The translations under genes and the position numbers were made by a program. This document shows, piece by piece, positions 49,480 to 60,558 of a stretch of 64,000 bases of DNA (position 1 is the stretch's first letter; the number at the start of each line of letters is the position of its first letter). Source of the DNA: Tretioscincus oriximinensis (taxonomy: Eukaryota; Chordata; Lepidosauria; Squamata; Gymnophthalmidae); the NCBI GenBank assembly GCA_022410635.1, contig JAJVDF010000257.1:169672-233671 (forward strand), written 5' to 3'. The notes beneath the pieces were generated by a model. That model ran no database searches. It was not told the DNA's origin and saw only the letters and a list, made by a program, of their open reading frames with translations.

Positions 49480-49575
49480 GTTGTTTTAATATGTTAATTT
49501 AGTTTTTAATGTTAACTGCCCCGGGACCTTCAGGTATATGGTAGTATAGAAATATAAATAAAGAAATAAAATACC
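49480..49575 (+). mobile_element. L2-type 3' tail, short relic
   Basis: TAACTGCCCCGGGACCTTCA followed by GGTATATGGTAGTATAGAAA and (TAAA)n is the plus-strand L2-type 3' end, compare CCATCCTAAAACCTTCAGGT at 33.5 kb. Confidence 0.6.
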
Positions 49576-52129
49576 CACACTGCACTTTTATATATATATA
49601 AATTGGTTTATTGGTTTACTGGTTTTAATCTTGTTCATAGCTTTACAGTTTGTTCAGAGGTCTATCATTCTGTCAGTTCCTGACAAGTGAGATTTTCTGT
49701 GCTTGTGACACACTCTTCTGACAACTATTTTATTTACTATTTGTAAAAGAAAGGTTACTTCCTCACAACAAATGACTTAGAGATGACTCTACCACATTCC
49801 CAGATTTCCCAGACCAATTCCTATAAACTGTTTTGAGAAATCTTCTTTCTTCCTTTCTTTTCCTTTCCTACGGCTGTGTTTCCACATTTTTTAAGAACGT
49901 TTTAGTTCCTCTTGAAATTATATAAACCAAAGTGTAAAGCTCATATACTCCTGCTGGCCAGAAATTGGTTATTTGACACATTAGTATTCTGCCTTTAAGG
50001 AGAAAAAATCAGGACAAATGCAAACTCCATAGTAGAGCAACAGAAAGCAGAAGAAAAATTCCACCCTTCACCCTAAACGTTTATAAACTCATAAACTAGT
50101 AAAAGCAATTTAAAAGGGTTGGACCAGAAAATGCATCTAATGAAAAACCAGGGTAAGGAGTTGGATCTTCAACATTATCCAGTGAAGAGCTCTTAATGTA
50201 TCTTTGAAAAGAGTTGTCTCATTGCCTTGGCGTTATGAGAATGTCCTGCCTTGGATCTTCAACATCTTATCATCTAAAGATAATGTAGTTTCTTCAGCAG
50301 ATATTATCCAAGTACTGAAAAAATATCCATTGATCAAACTGAGTATATTCTTATATCCATATATCTTACATGTTACGTCTGGACTCGAACATGCATTACC
50401 AATAGAGTCAGATCTGGGGTGTGTGTGATCTGGTCTTGGAGTTACAAGATTCTTATTGAATTCTTACTATAGTTATTGGATTCTTATTGGCTAGACTCCT
50501 GATTTAATTCTGCACTCCTTGGACTAGTCACCGGCCCCATTTACTCATATGGTGAAAAGAACAGAATCTCTTTATTGTAAGCTCATTGAGTATCTCTGTC
50601 TTGAGAAAAGTGTCATATAAAAATAACTTTTCGCTTCTTCCTCCTCCAAAAATGAAATCTCTCAGCCAGATTCCAGTCTGGGCTAATTTGTTCTTCATTT
50701 TCCACCCATACATTTTCTTTACAGGGACAAAAAAAGTCACCANCTCTGAATAAACACATTTGAACACTTATCCAATAATGTATCATTAAAATATTTGTGC
50801 CTGCTAGGAAAGTAAGAGTTCCATATTTTCGAACAAAATCAGTTACGACTGGAGGAGACAGGCTTTAAAATTTGCATGGCTGTTTTTCTAGAAATAGCTT
50901 TTCATTCCATTTTTAGGCATATGCAAAATGGGTGTGCCGAGTGTTCATTTCTGAGAAAATAGAGATGGTGAAAAACTGCCTTTTACAGCACAATGTTTCT
51001 AGAATTATTTATTCTAAATGTGTATCATTTCTTCCTCAGTGAGTAATAAATGATGATGATGATGACAACGACGACGACGACGATGGTCATTATTGTTTTT
51101 TAATAACACTAGCTTACAGTTTCAGACTGCATGAGAATTGCCTTATTGTTTGCATAGTAGTGGCATACAAAGTATTCTGTGGAATTTTTGCTCCCTCTTT
51201 ATTTTTTTTTTAAATGGCAGTGTTTCAAGCTTGTGAAGACTGTTGAAGGTAATGGTGCTGTGATAATTATACTATCCGCCATCTGTCTGCCTTTCTCTCT
51301 GAACAGAGACAGGGTAGTTACACTCTCTTCAAAGAGTCTGTTTCAGGCTTGTCAGTTGGCAAGGCAGAAATGGGTGCAGAGTAATAGGCTACACCCTATT
51401 CTGAAGGGTCTCAGTATACATTTCCTTCATCAGTTATATACTTACCCCATTTCATCATTGACCATTTAATAACAAGACTAGACCGGTGCTTGGTGTTCTT
51501 GATGACAGAATAGTCCAATCTTTCCTCCAAGTGGTGCAATGTCAAAAATAGTTTTTGTGGTATTTTAACCAGCTGCTAAAAAACAAGATGTATGTAAGAG
51601 TAAACTGAATGTGTTTTGGCAGGTCTTTCTTTGCTCATGAAATTTTGTGAAAAGAAAGACAATAAGTATTTTTTTCCAAGTATGAGCTAACACCAAGGCT
51701 TTCAAGCCAAGCCATTTATTCAATGCCTCCTTGAGGGACATATTGTGGTGCAAAGAACTACCACATGTCTTCTTTGCTTTTTAAGCAAAAGTACCATGAT
51801 ACTTTATGAATATCATATGTACTTATTATGTATATATGTATTCAGTTGTGATTCTGTTTGAGTAAGGTTTGCATAACTCATGGAACTTCTTTGAGTTTAG
51901 TCTCCAAATTATCTGCTTTTATTTTTGTCCAGCATGACATATGCTTTCTCAGTAGCAGACAGGAAGATTACTAATCATTTTAAAAGATTTTATAATGTTT
52001 GGCAGAATGAAAAATTTGATCTCGGATTCAGCAATTTGCCATCCATATTGGGATTTGTCTGTATGGGACTACTAAAAACTAAAACTATGTGGACTTCTGC
52101 ACTATATGGATTACTGCAGTTTGTTCCAC
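49576..52129. other. Unique AT-rich DNA; (ATG)n(ACG)n microsatellite at 51050-51084
   Basis: No gene seen. A compound trinucleotide tract, ATGATG switching to ACGACGACG, lies at 51050-51084. The switch from ATG to ACG units through a single base change is a typical compound microsatellite. Confidence 0.55.
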
Positions 52130-52352
52130 TTCATCATCATCATCATCANNANNATCATCATCATCATCATCATTTGCCTATCAGTTTGAAGGAATGACCC
52201 CTGGTTCTAGTATTGTATGATAGATAAAAAAATTTTTTTACTATAGATAGATTAATTTTTTTCATTATTCACATTACCCATAATTCTGTATGCTTCAATC
52301 AGTTTACCTCTTAAATGCCATTTTTCAAGGCTGAAGAGGCTCAGATGTTGGT
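52130..52352 (-). pseudogene. (CAT)n tract plus CR1 ORF2 fragment
   Basis: (CAT)n with three ambiguous bases at 52130-52172 is followed by minus-strand CR1 coding remains: complement of CTTCAAACTGATAGGCAAAT, then a region giving LSYNTRTRGHSFKLIGK, and further right KLIEAYRIMGNVNN and RLFSLEKWHLRG (52340-52280). The 3' part of this copy is missing and the triplet tract sits at the break. Confidence 0.72.
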
Positions 52353-52362
52353 TACTTATTAA

Positions 52363-52676
52363 GGTTGCATCCACATATCACTTATTTGTTCCACTAATGT
52401 TGGATATTCCAGAATAAAGCATTGTTTGATTTATTGCATTGGACTGATTTATCCATTGGACTGATTTATCCATGCTTTATTATGGACTATCAAATCATCG
52501 ATGTAGCTTAGAATATAAATTTTAGTAAGTAAATAAGCTGCATCCACAGATCACTTATTTATTGCACTATAATTTGATAGTCCACAATAAAGCATAGATA
52601 TTCTGGAATAAATCAGTCCCCATAATGCTTTATTGTGGAATATCCAACTATAAAGAAGTGATGTGTGGATGCAGGA
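52363..52676. mobile_element. Foldback DNA element with TGCATCCACA-type inverted repeats
   Basis: A left end TTGCATCCACATATCACTT (52365-52383) and a right end that is the complement of CTGCATCCACACATCACTT (52656-52674) form 19-bp inverted repeats with 2 mismatches. Inside, another GCTGCATCCACAGATCACTT (52539-52558) restarts the same sequence, and several TTTATTGTGG/CACAATAAA words pair. The right half (52540-52674) is thus a foldback by itself, with an older or partial copy to its left. A GCTGCATCCACA start is found in reptile hAT-type elements. No clear target duplication was seen. Confidence 0.6.
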
Positions 52677-52869
52677 AATAGGAATTCTGACAGGAAGTAG
52701 AGAAATATAAAGTGGGCAGTTTGACTTCTTGTTCTTGTTCCTCTTTCTCTTGCAGCCACCTGCAATCTATCCATGGCCAGTCCAGGCCATAAGAAATTAT
52801 TTTGCTCCTTACAGGAAGGTGGCTGGGGGGTGGGAAAGAAGAGTTGCAAGGGAGGGGGGAAATGTGTGT

Positions 52870-53075
52870 ATGTGTATAGGAAGTTGTCTAATCCTGTCTT
52901 AAAGCTATCCAGGTTGCTAGTTACGACCATCTCTTCTGGAAGTAAATTCCAGACCAAAGACCTTCTATTTGAAAAAATACTTTTTCTTTGTCTGTCCTGA
53001 CTCTTTTGCCCACCAGTTTGAAGGAATGACCCCTGGTCCTAGTGTTGTGTGATAGATAAAATATTTTTTTCTCTG
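52870..53075 (-). pseudogene. CR1 ORF2 C-terminal fragment
   Basis: The minus strand preserves SHNTRTRGHSFKLVG, KKYFF, and LLPEEMVVTSNLDSFKTGLD, the same C-terminal region as at 9.0 kb. It overlaps in content with the copy at 52.2 kb, so it is a separate insertion. The 3' UTR is missing and the left end stops within a G-rich patch. Confidence 0.75.
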
Positions 53076-53203
53076 TGTGCCACCTACCTGCCTCTCTCTC
53101 TATTCATCCATTCATCTATCCTGTCTCCCATGCTATCTCTCTCCCTCCTTTTCCATGCACATGTATGTGTGTCTGTTCATCTATTGTCAGCCTGCCTGCC
53201 TTG

Positions 53204-53470
53204 ATGGCATGAAGGGGCATAAGTGGGCTGGAAGGAAGTGTGCAGGAAGGCAAGATGGCATGGATGGGGTGTAAGTGGGTGTGAGAGAAGTGTGCAGGAT
53301 AGACAGCAAGATGGCATGGAAGGGACAGGAGTGGGCAGGAGGGAAGTGTGCAGGACAGCAAGATGGCATGGAAGGCGCGTAAGTGGGCTGGAGGGAAGTG
53401 AGCAGGACGGCGAGATGGCATGGAAGGGGCATGTGTGGGCTGGAGGGAAGTGAGGGAAACGGCAGCAGGG
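53204..53470. repeat. 50-56 bp minisatellite, about five units
   Basis: A unit beginning GATGGCATGGAAGGGG and containing GTGGGCTGGAGGGAAGTG and GCAGGACGGCAA repeats at 53204, 53254, 53310, 53362 and 53414, with spacings of 50, 56, 52 and 52 bp. The overlapping minus-strand frames of up to 167 codons with repeating PSMPS and HFPPAH words are products of this repeat and are not a gene. Confidence 0.88.
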
Positions 53471-53549
53471 AGTGAAATGGTGGCGGCGAGTGAGTTGAAG
53501 GGTGGCAGGAAATGGATGAAACGGCAGCGAGGAGTGAGTGATACTCGCC

Positions 53550-53664
53550 GAGACGCGATGCTGGTGGGCTCCGTCCACCGCCCTTGATTCATGGGCAGTA
53601 GCGTTTTCAACGTACGCAAAATGACGTCATTTTTCGATGGCTCGTTTCAGAATTATATATAGAG
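53550..53664 (-). mobile_element. Possible Helitron 5' end
   Basis: On the minus strand a sequence starts at about 53664 with TCTCTATATATAATTCTGAA after an A, then TGACGTCA and CpG-rich text. Many Helitrons start with TC inside an A-TC context followed by TATATA, and insert between A and T. The matching 3' hairpin with CTRR was not found, so the call is tentative. Confidence 0.35.
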
Positions 53665-54117
53665 ATATTTCTAGCAATGTTATTCAAATTGCTATAAACT
53701 TAAAAAAACTTTAAAAAATATGTTATTTGAATTTCTTGAGTGATTATTATTCTTTATTATGTACAATCTTCCTGAACCTTCGATTTATTTGTGCCATTGG
53801 TTGGCATGCCTCTGAAATGTAGATATTGTTTAGCTTAGAAATCAGCCTTTCCCATTGGGATAGCTGCAAACCTGTAGTGAGCATGGACTAAGCTGAGCAT
53901 TGGATTGAGAATTGAGGACTAAACAAGCTGTCATCCACCACTGAAACAGACTCTGAGAAATGCAATCAATGTCTAATAGAGCTTGCTGTTCATAAGGCGA
54001 GCGTTTTGAAAGATGCAATATCACACAGACCCATAAAATGTGAAACGGAATAATTACATAAGGGAAAGATCTCATGTGATGTGATTAGGAGGCAGAAACT
54101 GGGAGTTTACTTACCAG
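53665..54117. other. AT-rich DNA, nothing recognised
   Basis: No gene or named repeat seen. Confidence 0.5.
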
Positions 54118-54204
54118 AACTCTTTAAGATACCTGAGACCTTTGGATATGGGTGGGGTATAAGTATATTTGCATAAATAAATAAATAAATAAATAAATAA
54201 GAAA
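54118..54204 (+). mobile_element. L2-type 3' tail with (AAAT)n
   Basis: GATACCTGAGACCTTTGGAT, then GGGTGGGGTATAAGTATATT, then seven or more ATAA units ending near 54200: a plus-strand L2-type or SINE-type 3' end. Confidence 0.6.
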
Positions 54205-55282
54205 GATAGAGCCATGCCAGAAATGCATTCATTAATAGTTTAAATTGGAAATAATGGATAATGAAGGATAGTTCAAAAGGAAACTCTTGCCAGGTCATCA
54301 ACAGGTCATAATAACCACAAAGTGGCAGTAAGTTCAACTGTGCATGTACTTTTAAGTATTATCCATTCTTTTCTTGAATTAACCCATTTATGCAGACATA
54401 CAATAAGTAACAAGAGTCTCTTTTTCATTTAAGCCAATGTGCACTGTGTTGTTTAATATAAATCCATCTGTATTTTGATAAATGGTACAGTTACATAAAA
54501 AAGAATGGAAGAAACATATTTTTTCACAAAAATAGACAGAAGAAAGCAAATTAATTTGGTATTGTAAGGCACAATAACCTGTATTTTTAAAGAGGTAGGC
54601 TATTATTAAGTGATCTTAACAGAAGAAAGTACTAAAGAGCATAATCACAGTATCCATTTCTTATCATTCCAGTTTAAATTATATGCCCTGTATTTTTATT
54701 AATATATTCTGTAATTCTATGAGTATTGTGCCAGCCACAAAGGCAGAGAAGAGGGAGTGGAAAATTTTAGGCTTTCTAAAGCTGCATCCAGACAACATAT
54801 CCATGCTTCATTTTGGCACATCCAAATAAAACATAGCAAGCATAAATCAGGTACAAGACTGTATCAAAAGAAAGAACCAGAGAGATATACCACTAAACAG
54901 AAAAGATCAAATTGAATAAGATGTGTGGTTTGTACCTGTTCCTTGAAGGAACATTTAACTATAGGATCTTGAGAGAAAATTTGGTCTATACAGGGACCCA
55001 CATCACTTAAAAGGTTTAACCAGCAATGTTGAAACTTTCAATTAGACTTACAAGTTAACTGCCACCCAGTGGATATGGATATGGGTTTGATCAGAAACTA
55101 TGCTTGTATTTAAAAGTAGCTCTAAAGTCAGCCCCACGCAGACACTTCTAGTCTATTACAAGAGCATGGATAAATATGGCCAGAGAATCTTGGATCAGCA
55201 TACAACTTCAGTTGCCTTGTTAATCTGAATTAGAGATAGACAGTTTCTCTATTATAGCCACTAGAAATAGGAGGATCCAATG
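54205..55282. other. AT-rich DNA, nothing recognised
   Basis: No gene seen. GCTGCATCCAGACAACATAT at 54781 resembles the end of the hAT-like elements on either side, but no partner end was found. Confidence 0.5.
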
Positions 55283-55914
55283 ATAGATAGGCTGCAAATG
55301 CACTGCACTTTAAAAAGGGAATGAACATGGAGTGGCAGAGTGCTGTGTGAACTAAAATCCAAAGCATTCTCTCCTCCCTCAATCCGCATAGCTATATGTG
55401 CCAGAAATGGAATTGGGTCTGTAACACGAATTGGGTGGAGTTCCTTGCAATTCACGTTAACACTCTGGCTCCCCTTCTGTTGAGTTGCAGCTTCATCCCC
55501 CCATTTCCTTCTCCAGCCACCTTATGTTCACACACACAAGAGCTCAGGAAACACCCTTCTCCCTTGTGGGGATCCCTGTCTTACCGGCACCCGAACAATC
55601 CTGTCCAGCTGCCTCCTCCTTGTTTCCTTGGGCTGGCGAGGTGCTGCCGGGGATCAGTGAGGACAAGGCAAAGAGGAGGCAGTGGACCAGGCTTGGGTGC
55701 CGGTAAGGCACAGAGTCCCATTGAGGAGGAGAAGAATGAGTTTATGAGCTCGTGCAGGGCAGATGAGACGAGCGGTGGCAGAAAGGATGTGCATACATTT
55801 AAAATGTGCCAAATGGAGAATCCAACACAGAGGCTAGGTCCACTTTGAATTTGAATTCCAGTCATTGTTTTCACTCCCTGTTTTAAAGCATGGTGCATTT
55901 GCAGCCATAGGTAG
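55283..55914. mobile_element. hAT-like non-autonomous element with long inverted repeats
   Basis: The 616-bp element 55291-55906 begins GCTGCAAATGCACTGCACTT and, read from the other end, GGCTGCAAATGCACCATGCT, then TTTAAAA and AGGGA in both. An inner inverted pair, CTTACCGGCACCC (55581-55593) against GGGTGCCGGTAAG (55696-55708) with further matches around CTGCCTCCTC, makes the element a nested foldback. The flanks carry ATAGATAG (55283-55290) and ATAGGTAG (55907-55914), an 8-bp target duplication with one change, as in hAT elements. Reading frames of up to 150 codons inside follow the inverted repeats and encode nothing recognisable. It has no transposase. Confidence 0.72.
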
Positions 55915-56724
55915 TTAGATGCGGAGACAGACAGACAGGTGGTAAGCAAGCTTTTGATTCCTCCAGAATGTTTCATCTGGGTGACTGTTACACATAGCAG
56001 GTGAAGGGGAGAAAGAAGAAAATTGTCTAAGTACTGGAAGTCACAAAGTCTCTATTTAGTTACAGTGTTAAGATGGAGTGTAAGAGGAAATAGCAGACTT
56101 AATTGGATTAGGCTCTACTAGGTGGTATGTTGGGTTCAAGTTACATTGTAGACTACTGGGACAAAAAAATGCACATCTGACTCCCTCCCTCCCATTTTTG
56201 AAAATATAAAATCCAGCAGCTACCCAGATCTGTTTCCAGCCCTAAATGAAACACACAAGTCCTTGTTAGACAAGGAACAGAAGTAGATCAGTCTGTCAGC
56301 AAAACTGTAGATTAAATTTAATGGTTTACTAGTTAAGAAGTCAGTAGAAAGCCAATTTGGGTAGCATTACCTAGTGACCTGAGATAACATAACCCTGGGA
56401 AACGAAGTTCCGTCTTCAGGTGACAGTAAAAAAATTGGGTTCCTACATATAAAGAACTGAATTAAGCATTAATTATGATATTCCAAAGGCAAAAATAGTT
56501 TAGGTTGATCGATGTGGGAGGGGACTATATAAACAACAATAACACCTTCACAAGGAATATCCTGTTAAATTAGAAAGTGCAATTTCCTAAGTTAATTTCT
56601 AAACTGTAACTTCTTTGCACAATGTCAACCAGTTACATGCAAATGCTATAAAATAAAATAAATAGAATAGGAACAGGAGCAGGGACACAAGCGCATAAGG
56701 AATGCAAGAAAAGATTATGTTTAA
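55915..56724. other. Unique AT-rich DNA, nothing recognised
   Basis: No gene or named repeat seen. Confidence 0.5.
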
Positions 56725-57090
56725 GCATGAGATGGATAAGTTGTATAGAGAAAAAATATTTTCCCTTTCTCACAACACAAGGGGCACTCTATAAAGCTAA
56801 TGGGCAGAAGAGTTGGGATAGACAAGGGATCCCCCCCAGAGTCATTGCTGTACAGGATTTACTTCCAGAAGAGGTGTCTTTAAGACAGGATTTTTAAAAT
56901 TCATGGAAGCCATCAACAGCTATTAGAATAGATGATACTGCCTCTTAAATGGCGCAAAAGGCAGTATTCCTGATTACAGGAGTTGGGAATAGGTGAGGGG
57001 TTTGATTTCTTCTGCTTGAGACTGCCTAGGTGGGGTTACTGTATGAGACAAAATGCTGAATTTGATGGGCTATGGGCAGATTATGTAAAC
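56725..57090 (+). pseudogene. CR1 3' fragment, heavily decayed
   Basis: The plus strand retains MDKLYREKIFSLSHNT-type coding (about 56732-56780), ANGQKS, LPEE with deletions and SSMEAINS, then a 3' UTR with GGCAGTATTCCTGATTACAG, TTCTGCTTGAGACTGCCTAG and ATGCTGAATTTGATGGGCTA. Older than the copies at 21.7 and 39.0 kb, judging by indels. Confidence 0.7.
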
Positions 57091-57864
57091 GGGGTGATAT
57101 CCATGTGTAGAATTTCTTTTTGGAGTGTTAAAAACAGTAAAAGATGGATAAATTTGTTCAGCATTCTAAGCCTTTAAAAAAATCTCCCGCAAGCAAGAAG
57201 GATTGACCAAGTTCTGAAATGTATTTCCACATTAGATCTTGCTAAACATGAAGTCATATTCTATAGTCTATTGAACCACTTTAAACTTCCTTGTCAGCCG
57301 CAGACAGGGCATTTAGTGTCAAAAGCAGAATCAGTGGGCTATTTTAGTGAAACATCCTTCAAAAAAGAGGCCACAGGTGTTCCTGCCTCATGAAGCCAAT
57401 TACCTGTGGTTGAGCTAACTTTGGAATGCATTTAATCTCTCATCCCACATCATTAAAAATATCTACTATGTTATAGAGTTGGAAAGGGAAGGAGACTATG
57501 ACAGCCTCCTTGCCATTAAATACAGAAAATAATTACAGGAGAAAAATAATTACCAGTAGGTAGATAGGAAAATGACACACAGATGTCATTTTGGACAAAA
57601 ATTTAAGTAATCAGCGNTTTTTTTTTCATAACCTGTATTAAATGGAAACCAGAGTGCAAGGCTCCACCTCTGTCTCAAGCCTGTTCAGATGCCTAGTAAT
57701 TCTCCAAGAACATGTTTGGGAGAAAAACAGTTACTTAAATGTAGGTTTTTTTATATATATATTAAAAATAATTAGCTTTGTGGCATCACATCCTTGGGCC
57801 TTTCCTTGTACAGAAGAAGTCTTGGGAAGACAATCCTTTTGCTTTTGATTTCTTCATCTTTTCC
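57091..57864. other. Unique AT-rich DNA, nothing recognised
   Basis: No gene or named repeat seen. Ambiguous base at 57617. Confidence 0.5.
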
Positions 57865-58080
57865 ACTTTTGAATTTTGCCATATTCTCAATGCCTTACAA
57901 TGTCCTGCGTCGCTGAATTTCCTGCTCCCATTAAGTGTTGTGTGAAAAATTGTTTCCTTTGATCAGTTTTGAATTTGCTACCTTGTACATTTATTGAAAA
58001 ATCCTACTCTTGCCAGTTGCATAACAGAGAGGTGTCTGTTCTCCCTATTTTGTCATCTATGTGCCTTTCATTATACACAT
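57865..58080 (-). mobile_element. Possible ancient CR1-like coding relic
   Basis: TGATCAGTTTTGAATTTGCT, ACATTTATTGAAAAATCCTA and TGCCTTTCATTATACACATA recall the reverse complement of the C-terminal coding end of old sauropsid CR1-type elements. The match is from memory and weak. Confidence 0.35.
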
Positions 58081-58334
58081 ATTAATCTGGGGAGGGGGGA
58101 AGGGTACTGCAGGAAAAAGGAATATTCTCTCTGCGAAAATGGTTTTAAGTACAGTTATACCTTGTTTTAGACATTTGTATTTACATTTTTTTCCACTTGA
58201 AGGTGAAACCAGAAAGTAAAGATTTGCACTTTTTTAATTTTTTTAAAAAAACATGCACAGAATAAGATAATTGGAGCATTGAAAGGTTAGGCAGTGGGCA
58301 CAGACCAATGTAGATGTTTATCCAAATATGCTTC

Positions 58335-58455
58335 ATCAAGCTGAAAATGTTAATAGTACTTGGAGTCTCTATGGCACCTTTCATCTGAAAACCCAAAGCA
58401 CTTTAAAGAAATTAATTTAATTAAGTTTTGTAGCACTCCCATGAGTTAAGTAATG
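58335..58455. mobile_element. Possible ancient amniote-wide interspersed repeat
   Basis: TATGGCACCTTTCATCTGAA followed by AAAGCACTTTAAAGAAATTA and TTAAGTTTTGTAGCACTCCC resembles a very old repeat of amniote genomes whose consensus has CACCTTTCATC, CAAAGCACTTTACAAA and ATTAATTAAGCCTCACAACA. Some copies of such repeats have become regulatory elements. Confidence 0.4.
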
Positions 58456-59991
58456 TTTAAACAAGAATCACTTCAAAAAGCACTGAAATGTAGCCACCCT
58501 TAGGGGAGAATGTGGGAGCTATTCAGCAAGCACATAGCAACCTTACACAACAATTTTAAGAGATAAAGAAAAAAAGAATCTGTATCCAATTGAAACTACA
58601 GGGGGGAAACTGGGTGTGTAGCGTAAATTACCTTTCCTGGAATTTGCCAGGACAATAAGAGCAATGCTTGGCTCCTTAATTATCAGCTGCTATAGAGCTT
58701 TGCCGCTTCAAGTTGGATAGAAGAACATAGAACAGCCTGGCATGACAGTCTGAACTCTCAGCCTCAGCTGTAATAGTAGCAAAACTGGGATATTTCTAGG
58801 AAATCCTTGTGCCTTGGAGAAATTGAAACCAGATGAATTCTGTTACAAGCCTATCATTTTAGAGATAGTTTCCACACATCCTTCTTCAGGATAACCATTT
58901 TTTAAGACCCAGGATATTTCTGAACNCTATAAAAAAAGAACCTAGAACTCTTTGTAAATCTTTTCCGTTTGTGGTTGCAATTGTCAGTGATTTTAATTTG
59001 ATTCAATGTTCTTTTATGGCTTTAGGAAGACGGGTGATGTTATTGAAAGGAAGAAAGGCTTTTTTTGTGGAACTGAATTTTCTGAGCTAATGCATAGAAG
59101 AAAATTAGTCACATAATTGATATCAATTGCACAAGTTTAATTAATCATGATAATGGAATACATTTAATAAGCATTTAAACTTTATCACATGCTTTTGCTG
59201 CAATCTTACGTAAGCTACATCTGTTTCTTGAAGATCGGCCCAAATGAGAGGATTTTTAATGTACATCTGTTATAAACACCAGGCTAATTGCACAATTTTG
59301 AAATGCCAGCTCTGTTTCTCTCACCTTGTCACCTCTGTGTGCAGTCTAGTCTCCTTCTGTTTAAAAGTGGTGTCTGAAAGTTATGAAGGGCTGCAATTCC
59401 CAGCCCATCTTTTATGAGAGATTTGTTATTTTGGCTTGTATGGAGTCCCACCACCCGGCCTCTGTTCCATCTTTGAACTGCTGCCCTCTGGTCTGAGACA
59501 TAGATGCTTCCAGCTGTGTTACCTTTGTTTTTTGTTTTTTTTTAAAGCTATATATACTGTAGTTTGAGAGTTTGAATGTGGCCTAAGAGTCTTAGTATGA
59601 CAAGAGTATGACAAGATATAGCCCAAACTGCTTTAGTGCATTATTTTAACTAAAAATGCAGTTTATAGTTGAATGTTTTGTTCTTTTTTCTTGCTAACAC
59701 AATAATCATTAGTGAAATTTATTGGCAATAATTTTTTATAGTATCTAGTGACAAACAGAAGATTAAGTTGATTGGTATCAAATTTCTCCTTCCCAAATTC
59801 TCCTTCCCTTATTATGATAAAATGTACTGCCGTTAAAATTGGCAAGGGCACATGCCCATTTCCCACTTTTAATACTCCCTTGAACTTCGAAACTACCTCA
59901 TTTTTATCTACTTTTTATTTTAGTCACAAATCGATGATTCTACACTGGTTGGTATACTGGACTAGCAATTTTTGGTACAGTTCAGAGTGTC
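58456..59991. other. Unique AT-rich DNA, no gene seen
   Basis: Short frames only. The segment 59090-59230 is dense in homeodomain-type ATTA/TAAT words and shows little repeat-like decay. It is a candidate for cross-species conservation, which I cannot test. Confidence 0.5.
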
Positions 59992-60306
59992 CAACTGGTA
60001 GTTCACAAAGCAACCAAATCCCAAAAGGGGAGAATATAGGGAACGACGAACAGAACAGTCTCCCAAACAAAGGTGAGAACCAAAAACAACAACAGAATCA
60101 GTCAAGTATGAGTGGTAATAAAAATATAAAATATAAAATATATTCAGTTATATAAAATATAAACAATGGCCATATACAAAAGCCAATTAATCAATGCATA
60201 AAAACTAATCAATATAAATGGAGTAAAAAGTCCACAAAGGGAGATAATAAAATAGTCCAAATATAGATTGGAGGGACGAATGGTCCGGTAGTATAGTAAA
60301 ACGGCT

Positions 60307-60361
60307 CCGTAGTCTGCCAGACGCGTTTCGACACACAGGTCTTCCTCAGTGGCTTGTACGG
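60307..60361 (-). ncRNA. Hammerhead-ribozyme-like motif, left arm
   Basis: Exact mirror of the motif at 60559-60613, on the minus strand, with identical core, stems and extra A. Because both arms carry it, transcription from either side across the object would produce the motif once in sense and once in antisense. Confidence 0.62.
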
Positions 60362-60558
60362 ACAAATTACTTGATACCATTAAACATACAGTTGGTAANA
60401 AGAGGNAGATTCGAGAGTATATGTGTACCTCCTACATTAGTACCTCTTGAAACAATAAAGTTTATTGTTTCAAGAGGTACTAATGTAGGAGGTACACATA
60501 TACTCTCGAATCTGCCTCTTGTTACCAACTGTATGTTTAATGGTATCAAGTAATTTGT

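Noticed and set aside
53204..53470. Regularly spaced repeats that might be taken for a CRISPR-like array
   Set aside because: The units are contiguous, with no unique spacers, and the genome is vertebrate. It is a minisatellite.
53116..53619. Overlapping 167- and 133-codon minus-strand frames with repeating PSMPS/HFPPAH words
   Set aside because: The periodicity equals the 50-56 bp minisatellite. Overlapping open frames on the same strand are a property of the repeat.
55396..55848. A 150-codon plus-strand frame and a 131-codon minus-strand frame in the same place
   Set aside because: Both lie inside the inverted repeats of the hAT-like element and match no transposase. GC-rich composition explains the lack of stops.
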